Positions 49,001 to 61,301 of a stretch of DNA of 64,000 bases are shown here, in pieces. This DNA comes from Marchantia polymorpha subsp. ruderalis (taxonomy: Eukaryota; Streptophyta; Marchantiopsida; Marchantiales; Marchantiaceae), in contig AP031351.1 of assembly GCA_037833965.1 (NCBI GenBank), positions 10,800,501 to 10,864,500 of the forward strand, written 5' to 3'. Below the pieces are notes generated by a model. That model worked only from the letters and a program-made list of their open reading frames with translations, ran no database searches and was not told where the DNA came from. Both the position numbers and the translations under genes were made by a program. Every line of letters begins with the position of its first letter. Position 1 is the first letter of the stretch.

Positions 49001-51037
49001 AGAGTACTACTAACTTCCTAGTGGAAGTGCAAGTGGTTGATGTTTTACATATTCTCATATTTTACCTTTTTCATCAATCAGAGCATGTTACCGAGTGTTA
49101 TCTGTGCGCGCGACCGCTGGCTGAAACCCGGAGGTCTTATACTACCATCTCATGCCACGGTGATCTTGTCTATCTATCCTATCATATGCTTCCATATGTC
49201 AAAGCAAATGAGATACGCTTCAAGAATTTTGCATTGTGTGCTTTAAGATTGCCTTGTTTTCTTATAGGTCTCTGGTGTGCCTGCTCTTTACTATCAGATC
49301 CATATCCATGCAGGAATTGTGAAGTCCAGTGGTTGAAGTTTCTATTTCATTCACGTCTTGGATGTTTTTCCTTTTTACTTTGCTGACTTACCTGTAACTT
49401 ATCTTATTGCTTGCAGCTTTACATGGCTCCTATCACCAACGCCGAGAGGTATGCGGATAGCATAGATTTCTGGCGCAACGTATACGGCATTGATAGTAAG
49501 TACGGTTAAACACATGATGCTTTCAAACCTATGTTCATTTGCAAGGAATTGTGGTAAAAGCATGCGAGGAATCCTGATACAAAGAGACGATAATTGTTCA
49601 AGGCTACCAAGTTACACAGCATGAGCATTAACATATATTTGAAGTTGAAAGCCGAAATGTTTAAGATGTAAGATGGTGTATCTGATGATGTTGGTGTGTT
49701 TTACGCATCGCAGTGTCTGCTATGTTGCCACTTGCAAAACAGTGTGCATTTGAGGAGCCTTGCGTCGAGTCAATAACCGCCGAGAACGTACTTTCATGGC
49801 CTGTAGTGGTAAGACATTTACGATAAAGTTTCATTCCTTGGATAGCTCACTGTCCCAAAAGTATGATGTTTGTGGGCAATGTTCAAATGATGAAGCGTTG
49901 CACTCTTTCTCGGCAGATCAAACACATTGATTGCAGTAAAGTGACAATACAAGAACTCGAGGTGGTCACAACAAATTTTTGCGTTTCGTCTATGATGATG
50001 GGTAAGTCACAGTCATACAAATCATTAATCTTTAAGAGTCTGTAGGAGTGATCAATCTTGAAAAGCTTCAGTCGTCGGTGATGGTTGAATTATAAAAGTC
50101 CCAGAAACTTAAGGAGTTATGATGTTCCCGCAATGACCAGCATTTGCTTCTATTATTGGACGAGACTAGGTCTTGTTTAAGTCCGTCTGAGTTCTTTGGA
50201 CGTCCGATCTCCGTGCCTCTTTCGAAAGACTCATTTCCCTCTGACATGGTTCTTAACCTTCTTGGCGTCTGTATCGTCCCGTTAAATATATTTTCAGCAT
50301 CTCTTCATGGCTTCGCCATGTGGTTCGACGTTACCTTCGGTGGTCAAAATTCTCAAGAGTTTGAGTCAGCCGGAGAGTCACCGCAGGATAGTCCACCTGC
50401 CAGTGACTACGAGAGCATGGCCCTGAATCTACGTCGAAGACGAGGAAATGAGACCTTGGTCCTTTCAACAGCACCGGAGGAAAATCCTACTCATTGGCAA
50501 CAGGTAACCCAGGAAATGTGATCTCATGCCTCCTTTGTGCAAAAAATCATAGCAGTTCTGAGTTCTGACATCAACAACCCGTTCTTGTGTATTTTGTATC
50601 AACCATAGTTTTGTGGAATTATATCAGTGATTTATGGAGAAATCTTGACTTAATCAAGTGTTTTTCGGTGATTTGCAGACAATTCTCTACATTTACGACC
50701 CAATCGAAGTTACGCAAGACCAGGTGATTACAGGGTCAATCACCTTGGCACAGACTCGGGAGAATCCCAGATTTCTGAACATACATCTGGAGTACAGGTA
50801 CTTGGGTTGCATTCTCTGTTGTACTTCGCAGTTTCACCCGTGTAAAATCTAGACCAAGTTTGTTTTATGGCTTGCACACATCGGCACCGGGATGTGCCTT
50901 GGAGCAGCGTTTGATTCCTCTCTGAATTTATTTTTTGAGAAGCCCGTTCCGAGTTTCTGATGTGTTTCTAATGATGGTCTACGGTGCTTGACAGTTCTGG
51001 AGACCGTCGATGTGTAAAGGAATCTGTAATGCGGTGA
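46018..51037 (+). CDS. PRMT6: Protein arginine N-methyltransferase 6
   Basis: Type I arginine methyltransferase that uses S-adenosylmethionine to methylate arginines in histones and other nuclear proteins. Exons: 46018-46359, 47565-47630, 47782-47850, 48018-48053, 48317-48382, 48735-48803, 49082-49159, 49417-49495, 49714-49808, 49917-50001, 50298-50503, 50679-50797, 50995-51037. The protein is 450 residues. Seen in order: AYFHAYSHIGVHEEMIK, motif I VVVDVGCGTGIL (137-148), post-I VYAIDAS, the double-E loop SEWMGYMLLYE (206-216), and the THW loop (393-395). The end SVMR matches plant PRMT6. Exon 1 adds an Ala-rich N-terminal extension. Intron 1 uses a GC donor (AAG|GCATTC) with a normal AG acceptor, chosen because no GT donor keeps the conserved EMIK-DRTRTDAYRDAI frame. 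All other introns are GT-AG. Confidence 0.95.
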
Positions 51038-54000
51038 GAGAGTCGGAGACACATGCGTGTTTTCACTCCAGTTTTGAAGATTAGTTTGTGTTTGGGACAG
51101 ATCTAGGTTATTCTTTGTCTTAGCCCGAAGTTAATTGTTTGTGAGGTAAATGGCAAACCAACCCGAGCATGTTCTCTATATCGTGGTCAACGTTGTAGTA
51201 CGAAAGGTAGACACTTTTTACTACCTTCCTAGAGTTTAGTCATAAAGTAAAGTGCACCGTGCTTGCCTTCATGGGTTCCATACCAGAGTAGTATGAGTGT
51301 CTTCGCCCTCGGTTTGAAAAATTGGTCGCATCTTTACTATCACGGCAGTCGCGAGCAATCAGTCAAGGTAGCATCCGCCATGTAGCATACAAGTACATGG
51401 CTCCACTGGTTTGAGCATTTTTTTTTGTTTACAACTCCGAGGCCCTTCATATGGCATCGGAATGCTCAAACCAAGAAAATAAAAAGTACACATGCCCAAT
51501 CAGTCGTCTGGTGCTATCCTTCACTTGTGTCAAAATATTCTCCATCATGTAGCTCCTCAGGTAACACTTGTGGCAAATGTCTTGGACCCACGATCCACCG
51601 GCAGTTGTCACAAGCCAGAGCTGATTTTGCATTTACAAATGCTTACTTTGGGAACTCTTGCTTGATTATTTTCTGATCTGATCACGTGCTTCAACCTGGT
51701 TTGATTTCTCCTGAGAATGGCATGTTCTCGCACCTCCGATTCATCTGCGAGCTGGGTTAGAAATGGAGGGCACTCGAATCTGTAGAGAATGGTCGGAGGA
51801 GATGAGGCCAGATTAGTTCGTAGGCTGGAGGAGGCTGTATCTTCCACAATTCCTTCCTGTCCCACCTTTCCCGATGCATCGACCGTAGCCGCCCAGATGA
51901 ATGCTACGCAGGGCAAAAAATGGGGGGCTGTCAGCAAGGGGCCGACTTCCCAAGCAGAGCACGAGGCGTCCACATGCGGCATGCGGCAGGGAGACGGCTG
52001 CCCGATTGGCAACGTAGAAGTCCACCTGGTCCGAGCTAGATACCCTCGCGACTCTGACACGCAACTTCGGAGGGGGGACAAGTTGCGGAAAGGAGCTGCA
52101 CTCCAGTGCACTGACTTTTGGGGCATCCCTTGTCGCGAACGAGGACAGCGTACATTTTGTATCTCTCCTCCGCGATGCGGGCATGCAAAGCTCCAGATTA
52201 GATGCCTGCGACTGTGGTGGACATACATGCAGGCCGAGGGAATGTGCCCCTGCCGTACGCGGCCATGAAAGTTAGCCGAGCGAACATGCATGCAGGCAAC
52301 CCTCCATGTTCAACTTGTTCCCCCGAAGACCTCCGAAATCCCCCAAAACCAGCTTCCACCTTTTTCCTTTGGAGGCAGGCAATCGAAATCCAATGTTTGA
52401 CAGTATGTCGTAACATCCATCATGTGTGTGCGAATAAGCTGTAGGCTTTTGAGGACCCTGACCCAAAGGAAAGTTTGAGCAGCCGCAGCTCTCATTGACC
52501 CTTGACTTCCCGACGATCAATCCTGATTTCTTCTCACTGGGCACTCAGCTGGCACACATTTTGGGGCCTCGCGCCCGACCATGTGCCGACTCCCGTCCGT
52601 CCACACATCGCCACGCGTATGAGGGCTGAATGTGAGTGAGCCCTTGCCGGCATGCTTTCTATGCCATAGTGAACGGGTTGTCAGGTTTTACAAACTGTGT
52701 TACAGATCGTTGTCTCGAACAAAAATCGAGGATTTTCTTCTACCCAAAGGTTGTGAGGACATAGGTCTCGAGTTTGAAAAAGTGATGGAAACACCAGCCC
52801 GGCCGCCCGCCCGGCCGCTCGTGTGCGGAGTGTCCAGGCCCACACGCAAGTGTACTTGTGGACTTGCGATGGGACCGAGCTCCACGTGCTTTTGCAAATT
52901 TGCACTCTACATTCGATGGATCCACAATCATTTCCGAATCTCTAAATCCCCGAATCTACTTCGTAGTTCTAGCAGTCCGGGACGTACATCCGAAATGCAT
53001 GTTGTAGTCTGACTGAACTTGGAATCCTCCATACTCCCCTTGATTCCAGTGTGCATGTGCTGTACAAAGTCTGGGTCATACAACGAACACGGCATTCACC
53101 GATCTAACAGACCATGAAATCAAATTACAAGGAAAATCAGCAGACCACTTTGTGAACGATGATTTCACGCTTTCCTCACCTGCCGACTGGACTAAACCTA
53201 ACTTCTCCAGAATGAGTCGCGAGCTGCCAGAGTTTGATGAATGTGAAGAACAAATCGCTCTATGTCAGTGGTCTGTCTTGCAATAACTCTATAATTCATT
53301 CTTGTTCCCGTTGATTTGCTAAAGCTCTCATCGAGAAGTCCTGAAGTTTCCAGCTTCGTGATTTGGCGTCTGATTATGAAGAGGAGACTAAGCAAGTGTC
53401 CCCAGCAAGCATTGAGGAGATCCTACCGGTGTGAAAGAAAGTACTGTTCCGGATTCTTCACAGTTGGTTGCCTATTTGGACGACACCATAGATCAAGTGG
53501 AGAGAATATCCAAGTCTGCCCCGAGCCACTAGTTTTCCATCGTGCATATTATAAAGGAGGAATCTGAATCTGAACTCTTCTCTCAAAACAGTGATGGCGG
53601 TGTTTGGGTTGTGTGTGCAGAATGTCAATGGAACATTTTCACACCTTTGAATCCTTTGGGCAGATACCGACTCTACACAGCTTCCATTTCGAGTACGAAA
53701 CCTCTCCACATGAAACTCAACTGCACAGTGTAGTATGTACACACTGTGCATTGAAGCTAAAAAAGAAGTCGCCTCACCTCATCTCACCTCACTTCATCTC
53801 ATCTCAGTTTGATGTGATGGCTTGACAAAGAAGCTGCAAATCTCATTCACTGTAGGAAACCGATTCGCCTGATGTGAGACTGCCATGCCAAAGAATACTC
53901 TACAGTCGTCCTCATCCAACTACGACCGTCCGGGTCATCGCTCGCGATAAACTCAGTCGACAGTTGGTTGGGTCGTGCCTCCAGATGTCATTCCCGTCCT

Positions 54001-57000
54001 CGAAGGTCGAGGGTCGAGGGTGTATGTGAGCTGAAGCTTTGACTGTCGCGGACAGTGTAACGAACAATGATTGACTCGTTCGCAGAACGAACCAAAAATG
54101 TGATGACCTTGTGAGATCAGAGATGCAGGCTCGAGCTTCAGGCCTGGTCAGGTTTGGCTCGATGGGTTTTGGATCACGTGTCGTCGGGAGCCCCGGGGTC
54201 TCCACTGTGCTGCTCCCGTGGAGCAGAAACAATGGTATTGGTGGTGGTGCTGCTGCTGCCTCGGGAGTGTTACACGATTAATGGATGGATGCCATTACGA
54301 AACTTACTGTTAAATCTCCGAGGTTCAGCATCAGCAGCATGGAGCTCTTTGCCCATCTTCGGATTGTTGAGATGGTTGCGATCTCCACCAATTGCCTCTG
54401 TCTCGACCAATTCCGCGAACCTACCCTTGGAATGGAGCATGTCAGCCAGGACTAATGGTTTCATAAATACAGAACATGAGCAACGGAAGGAGCACTATCT
54501 GAAGCAAGTTTCGACACGTATGGATGTGTGCACTTACTAACCTCTGTGTGAGTTTGGATCTCGATGCGAACCTTGCCTGCTCTTCAGTTGCAGTAGGCAC
54601 CGGCTAATCAATACGCAGGTCAGAAGGTGTTGTTTGTATTGTGGACCTTTATGTAGAACGTGTATGCGCGAGTATGCATCTTCCACCTTTCGAGTATTCC
54701 ACAGAAAAAAGCAAAAGTTGCTGAGATTTCACCCAAATGTGCACAGTTGCATGCGTGTGTGAACACTAATTCTGGACAAATGATTTCTGGTTTACTTATC
54801 ATCTATTGGAATATGTTTGTCGTCCCCTGATCTATTGCAAGTTCTGGGAAGGCGATCAACAGGAACTCGAGAAATTTCCCATCATCTTCCATGCTCTCTA
54901 CTTCTGTTGCCAGGTTTTAGCTCCTTTCAAACATGCGTTTTCGGCTGTGTGTATGAAATGCGGATTGACTCAAGTACATGAACCATTGTTATTATACAAA
55001 CTTTCATTCAAGTCACGATGGATCCAAGAAATTCGATTGGAAAATGAAGGACATCTGTTTATAATGCTTGGGGGACTAGAAATCGACATATATGTGAGTG
55101 TATATATAACCTAACATACCATATAGTAGTAAGGATAAAAATTTAAACCACTGATAAAAACATGTCTCTACAAGAAATAAAAAGTGGATAAATTAATAAT
55201 ATATTTTGATTTACGTTGATATTTAAGGTTTGTAAATTCATGATCTTAGTTATCTTCGGCGGGGTTTATAACTCTTTGTCAATTTTCAATTTCATTCTTA
55301 TAAAATTGCAATTGCTTTCATCTCTTTAGGATTAGGCCTTTTATAGTAGAATATCTTGGGATAGAACATTTAATGAACCATGTAGATAAAATATTTTGGA
55401 AAATTTTTCGCTTTTATACTGATAATATTAGTATTTTCGATGTAACGTGTAACACTGTCTTCTCATATGAGGAGTGTTTAGATGCTGTCAAGCGATATTT
55501 TTGGAACAGCTTTTGTAGCTGACAAATGTCTTTCGAATCCAATCCTTCGACTCAAAAGTGATTCTAGGATGAAGCTTAATAGCCCCAAACGTAAACCTCG
55601 GACGTTGAACAAATCAAAGTCATGAAGTTATTCTCAGAATCAAGTTCATGGCAAAACGTACACAAGCAAAAAGAAGGGACGTGTATGTTGGACGAGGAGG
55701 AGCAAACGCGTTGCGGGTTGAGATCCATGACGTCAAATGCCACAGACATTCTTGCACTGCTGAAATGAGCTCCAATGTGTCAAGGATCCATTCCATTCCA
55801 TTCCAAAACCATGAGTGGCAAACGAACGATGCCGGTGACAGGTGTGGGGGGTGCCTCGATCGCTGGACCAACTCTAGACGCAGGCGATCGTCTCGTCGTC
55901 CGTCAGACTCGGTGGACAAAGTCTGACACACACTGTCGCGCCCATTAAGTGGTTATGGACCTCACTGGCTGGACACCCCCGAAACCCAAGGAGCCAAAGT
56001 GTTTTTTCCTGCTCTCTCTCCCTCCCTCCCTCCCTCCCTAGCGTTGTCGATCAGCGGGCGATCCTCCCGGGAGACGAAAACAGTTCGAATCTGGGCCGAT
56101 GTTTCGAATGGAATGCTGTGGACAGTGACATTTGCTGCTCGTCAAATCGTCTCGTCTCGTCTCGTCGTAGGCGGATATGAGAGAGGCGGTAGCATGTACG
56201 AAGGGATGTCGGCCGTCGCAAAGGAATCCAGAAACGAGAGCCCGAGCCCGAGGCCGCAGATCATCGCAGACAGAAGTAGCCATAGCACGTACGAATGAAA
56301 GCCTGTAGGAATGGACGAGACGATGAGAATGATGCAACGGAGTCTAGGCACGGAGTCGATGGGCGAAGGTCACCGATCCAACGACAGCCATAATAATATC
56401 TGCCTGTCGCCCGCGGTTGGTAGGACGAGGGCGTAGATGGCGAAAGTGGACGGTGGAATTACTCGAGAAGACTTGCCGGGGTGACATGGCGGTGACCTGC
56501 GCGCGCTCCGTGGGCCATGGCAAGCCTGGCCAGACGGACGGAGGTCACGGAGCGGGCCTGACTGGCATTGACGGCAGACCAGACGTGGTGGGGAGGGGAG
56601 ATGTTAGGTTTGAGAGGAACCGGATGGTGGAGGGGACAAGTGCGCAGCCCGGGGGAGGTGCGCGCGAATATTCCCGGGACCTGCCCAGGAGACAGGATAA
56701 GGGCCGTCGCCAGGTTTATATATGGGTGAATCTGGATCCGGATTCTGCAGCAAACCGGATGCGGTGGGAACATGATCGCGAATCCGGAATCGCCCGGAGA
56801 ATTCTGTTTGGCCTTGTCAGGCACGCAGGCAGGCTCCCCTCCCTCCGGCCACAGGTCGGTCCGCTAGGTCATCATGTGCTTTTAGGGCCGGACCTGAGCC
56901 CGCCCGCTCGCTGCCGAACTGCCCAGTCTTTCATCCCCCGGGCTCACCTCGTCGGCTCCTGTGGTGGGGTTGGGGCCCCGGTTGAGCCAACCCTTTTCCC

Positions 57001-58641
57001 CGATGGGATGGGATGGGATGGGGTGGCATGGCATGGGCCTGCTCTGGGTGGACTCGGGTCCGAGCCGCACGGTTTTTGACTGGCCGGTGGAGTGCGCACT
57101 GCGCCGACCGGAGCACGGGCCCGGGCCACTCCCGCGTCGCGATTGTTCCGAACGATCGGCGGCGTCTTCCGGCGAGGCTGGACAAGCGGTGCTCCGGCAC
57201 TGGCCGCGCAAGGGTAAAAAAAACCTGATATGTATTGAAAGTAATTTCAGGTAAATTAAAAACTCTATAAAACCTGATTTCAACAATGATTTTGATTGAT
57301 TAAAATTTAATCGATCATAATAGAATATTAGTACCTAATCAATACAAATCAGTGTAGTAACATAATATTTATATTTATAGGAATCAGTATTATCATGGGA
57401 TCTATTTTCGCTATCAAAGCCGGACTCGTTCTTAACATTGAATAATTATGGGTTAGTGATATTTTCTGAGAAAGTCTTAATAAATACCAACTTCAATGAT
57501 TTTCATTTCAATAATTTCTACATTGAGACCCGCACTTGTAACGTATCTCGTTTATTATTAAATTAAATTAAAGATGATAACAGACAGCAGAGGAATCTAT
57601 GATTGATAATAGGATTAAATTTAAAATATACCAATGAATTATTACGGGTTTATTTATAAAACCTTTTCAAACCTGATAGTGGCAGCGCGACCCTCGGCGA
57701 ATTGTGAGCACGCGGGGACGGGAGGGGGAATGTCATGAGATGAGCCTGGGCTGGGAACAGGAGTTGGGCCGCCTGCCGGCCGCGGAGAGGCCCAGGCGAC
57801 TGTGGCCGCGCCGGGCGTGGACGCCACCGGCAGAGGGGCGGGGCCGGTCGCCCATGCGAGGAGGCAGAGCATCAGCCGTCCCCGAACACCGGCACTGGTC
57901 CAGGCAAGCAAAGCGAAAGCAAAAGGCGGGGGCCGAATGCAGCCAAGGAAAGGGTGGCAGACAGGAGCGGGCGATGTCGCGAGGGCCGACATCAAGAAAG
58001 CCGTTTAGTGGACTTTTTCGTGTGCAGCAGCGGAAGCAGCGCACGGCAGGGCATGGGGACTGGCTGAGCTGAGCCCCGGGCACATTGCGGGGAGGCACCG
58101 AGCAGCGGAGCCGAGCCGAGCCGAGCTGAGCTGAGCCGCGGATAGCGAGCGAGCGAGGAGTGTCGACTTGCATCCAGCCGCAGCAGCAGGCGAGGCGAAC
58201 GAGGACTGGAGCCGCTAGGGCCTCGTTGCATCATCATCGTCGGCCCGGGGCTCGTCGTCCGCCATGGCCTGCTGCGCGACGCGCTGCCTTGGACGACAGC
58301 GCGGTCTTCTTGTCGCTCACTCCTCTCCGAACGCGATGCTCACCGAGGACCTCTGTCGCGCCGCTTCTGCGCACGAACCATCGCTTCTTGAGAGGGCGAT
58401 CGTTCTGTGTGTCGCCTAGAGTGTGCCCTCGCCTGCCTCCGTCTGAGAAGACTGATTGCCATACGCCCGCGGGAGAGAGAGAGTAGCGAGAGAGAGAGAG
58501 AGAGAGAATAGCGGACTGTGGAGAGCGAGTGAGAGGGTTGGAGTGAGAGGGCAATGTTGGGTTTCGGATTCGGGGCCAGCAGGAGTAGCAGAAGCAAACA
58601 ACGAGAGGAGGATTGGGAGTTCGATCCATGGGCGTTGAGAT
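51038..58641. other. Large gene-poor region upstream of the ACR gene
   Basis: No gene is supported over 7.6 kb. The first few hundred bases are probably the PRMT6 3' untranslated region. Frames at 51789-52268 (+) and 54270-54464 (-) are open but carry no motif I recognise. 55080-55570 is AT-rich. 55900-58640 is GC-rich with CTCCC repeats (about 56019-56040), GTCTC repeats (about 56148-56167), GGGAT repeats (about 57003-57030), an AT-rich island (57214-57680), GCCGA repeats (about 58101-58139) and GA repeats (about 58470-58506). The last kilobase is presumably the ACR promoter and leader. Confidence 0.55.
57214..57680. other. Sharply bounded AT-rich island, possible insertion
   Basis: About 465 bp of very AT-rich DNA sits abruptly inside GC-rich sequence. 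AAACCTGATA occurs at both borders (57221-57230 and 57669-57678) as a 10-bp direct repeat, with a related AAAACCTGAT near 57267. No inverted termini or coding sequence were found, so the type of insertion, if it is one, is unknown. Confidence 0.45.
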
Positions 58642-61301
58642 ATGATAATGAAGGACTACGGCGATGAGTTCGTGGGTGTGAGGCGAGGTCAGGGAGCAGG
58701 CGAACCGAGTGAGATCACAGTCAATTGTCCTGACAAAATCGGCCTCGGATGTGATTTTGCTCGCATTGTCTTCGAATTCGGTCTTACCGTTGTCCGAGGA
58801 GGTGAGATCTAATCCCAAGTCTCATATTTCTCTCACCAAATTAGATGCATTAGGACGAGTGTTGCTCATGACATCGGGATCACTTCTCTGCTCACCTGTA
58901 TCCATGTACAGTTTTTTACCTTGGTTGTTTATTTCGATCTTGACCCTTGGGCTTTCTTTCGTCGCAGATTTGTCCACGGACGGAAGATGGTGCTTTGTAG
59001 TTTTGTGGGTTGTTCCTCGTAGTACGTCAATCTACGGCGAGGTAAATTGGAAGCTTCTTAAGCAAAGATTAGCAGCTGCCTGCCCTTCTCATCATGGCGT
59101 GCTTCTTCCTCCGGAGCCTATTGTCGACAAAGCCCCGGAAATATTTCTTCTTCAAGTCTCCGCCGTCGATAGAACGGGGCTTCTTAATTGTAAGTTCTCA
59201 AGTCCAGGACTTGTGATGTATTGAGATGACCCGATGTAGTGATGTGTCTTGGTGTTTGGACGAGAGTTCAGGAACCATGCACCTCATTATCACTTCATTC
59301 ATCGTAATCTTGTCTCATCTTTTTTTTGCGTCGGCGTTGCGTTGTTCATGGGGAACATGCCTCTTCCACTGGAAATCATTCATGACATTGAGTAGTTTTG
59401 GCACGTCATACGTGGTGACTGGCTTGTATTTCGTGACCTTACGAACACTCGGTTAAAAAGAAAACTCTCGACTTAAGTGCTTCCACATCGTAGGTACCGT
59501 TGTTTTGCTTGCTAGGTTTGATCATATGCCTACGTCTCCGATGCATCTTCAGTATGTTGAAATGGTTTACATATTCTGGGGATTAGAACCGAGTCCCATC
59601 TTCAATAGACCTTTCCATTTTAGCATAGACTGAAATTCTTATCCTCTGGAGTCGTATGGCTGAAATTCTTGCTGGAGAAAGTGTGTGAGCTTGATTTTAA
59701 ACTAGATGTAGCTGCATGTGGCTTTGGATACTTGCCACGCGAATGAAATGCAACATTTGGACTTATCGGGGTCTCGTGAGTAATGTCGCGGAAATGGGAT
59801 TGATGATGGTGGCTGAATCTTCCATGTGGAGTTACAGTGGTGACACAAAAACTGTGGGAACTTGAACTCACCATACACAAGGTGAAAGTATCAACTAGTC
59901 CGGAGGGCAAAGCTGTCAACCTTTTCTGGATATATGACAAGAGGTACGATTGAGCGACTGATATAAAATCCCGCCATGACTTGACATCTGCCATATGGAG
60001 AGTCCAAAACCTCTGAAGTTTTCCTTTATATTTCCTCTGTCACCTCATATGCTGATGCCCGGTTATCTTGATCGCAGTGGAAAGCAACCTTTGGACAAAG
60101 ATCGCAGAGAGGTCATCTGCGAGAAAATTAGGTTATCTCTAGGTCAAGGCACGCTTGTCGAATTGAAACTAGCAGGCCCAGAATGCAGCGGTTTAGATTG
60201 TGCACCGCACCTGCCGGCGTTGGTTCCCAAGGACTTGTTTGACGAAGGGCAGTATGATCTTGTCAGTTCTGGTGGCAAAAATTTATTCAAGACTCTAAGC
60301 TGCCCTACACTACCGACGATGACCAAGCTGGAGTTGGAAAACACAGTGAGTCCTGTTCACACTTCTATGCAAATAGAGTGCAGAGACAGGAAAGGGTTGT
60401 TCTACGACTGTATGCGAACTTTGAAAGACAACAATATGCAGGTATGTCACTATTATCGTTCGAGAGATTCAACAGACTACTCGTAATGTTACAGAGAGCA
60501 CATTTGATTTCTTTTCGGGCCGTGTTTAACGTAAGGCCAGCATTGATTACTCATGGAGTACGCTCTGCTCTGCTTTGGTCAGGTTGCATTCGGCCGGATC
60601 TCTACTTTGGAGAAGGGAGCTTGTGAAATAAGTCTGTTCATTTTGAAAGACGGTAGGAAAATCGAAGAGCAGCACAAGCAAGATGCGTTATGTGACTCTC
60701 TGCTCCGGGAGCTGACGAATCCACTGCGAGTGTCAGTCGTCACGAGGGGTCCTGACACCGAACTGCTGGTAGCTACTCCAATAGAGGCATGTGGAAGAGG
60801 AAGACCACGTGTTCTTTTCGATGTTACTCACGCGTTGATGGAGAAGCCCTTTGGTATTTGTATTTTTAAGGTCAGTTGTAGCTTCTCTCAGACTTGCCGT
60901 GGATATTGTAACCGTCTAGAAGGTTGGTATGTAGGTGGGTTTATGATGATTTCTATCAAGCGACGGGCATTTATATGGTATTGCTGCATATTTGCTGTAT
61001 TTCTTTCTCCCCTATACACGCTACAAACGTCAAAACTGTTCTGATGTTTTTTAAAAAGACGTCGTCTTCTCCACTCTCTCTTGACTGCTGCCGCGACGTA
61101 GCTGAGCATAAATAAAATTTCTGAACAAAGTCTTTTTTTTCTTGTTGGGCAAAACAGGCAGACATTGGAAGGCATGTGGTGGAGAAGCGGCCGTGGGAAG
61201 TATATCGGTTTTTGCTGATCGAGAAGCCCGATCTTCAACTGACAGATACCAAAGTCCGGAAAGATATCACGGAAAAAGTCAAGAACATCTTGATGGGCTG
61301 A
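58642..61301 (+). CDS. ACT-domain-repeat protein, ACR9/ACR10 group
   Basis: Probable amino-acid-binding regulator; relatives in flowering plants are linked to sugar, nitrogen and light responses. Exons: 58642-58801, 58968-59189, 59838-59943, 60078-60441, 60583-60870, 61158-61301. All are GT-AG with matching phases and give 427 residues, slightly longer than Arabidopsis ACR9/ACR10. Four ACT-like segments are seen: about 24-70 (EITVNCPDKIGLGCD), 110-162 (VSAVDRTGLL ... TIHKVKVSTSPEGKAV), 258-310 (IECRDRKGLFYDCMRTLKD) and about 340-405 (RGPDTELLVATP ... GRGRPRVLFDV). The CPDKIGLGCD start and the RGPDTELLV block are typical of this subgroup. A second ATG two codons in is an alternative start. No enzyme domain is attached, unlike bacterial GlnD. 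Intact gene. Confidence 0.95.

Noticed and set aside
51789-52268. Open frame of 159 codons starting with ATG (+)
   Set aside because: No domain or splice support, strong overlap with open frames on the minus strand, and erratic composition. Kept only as a remark.
54270-54464. Minus-strand frame with a plausible GTAAGT donor, possibly a gene fragment
   Set aside because: Only one short piece, no second exon found, and no family recognised.
56417-57079. Open frame of 220 codons on the + strand
   Set aside because: It lies in GC-rich repeat-bearing sequence with equally open frames on the other strand, includes GGGAT repeats, and shows no motif.
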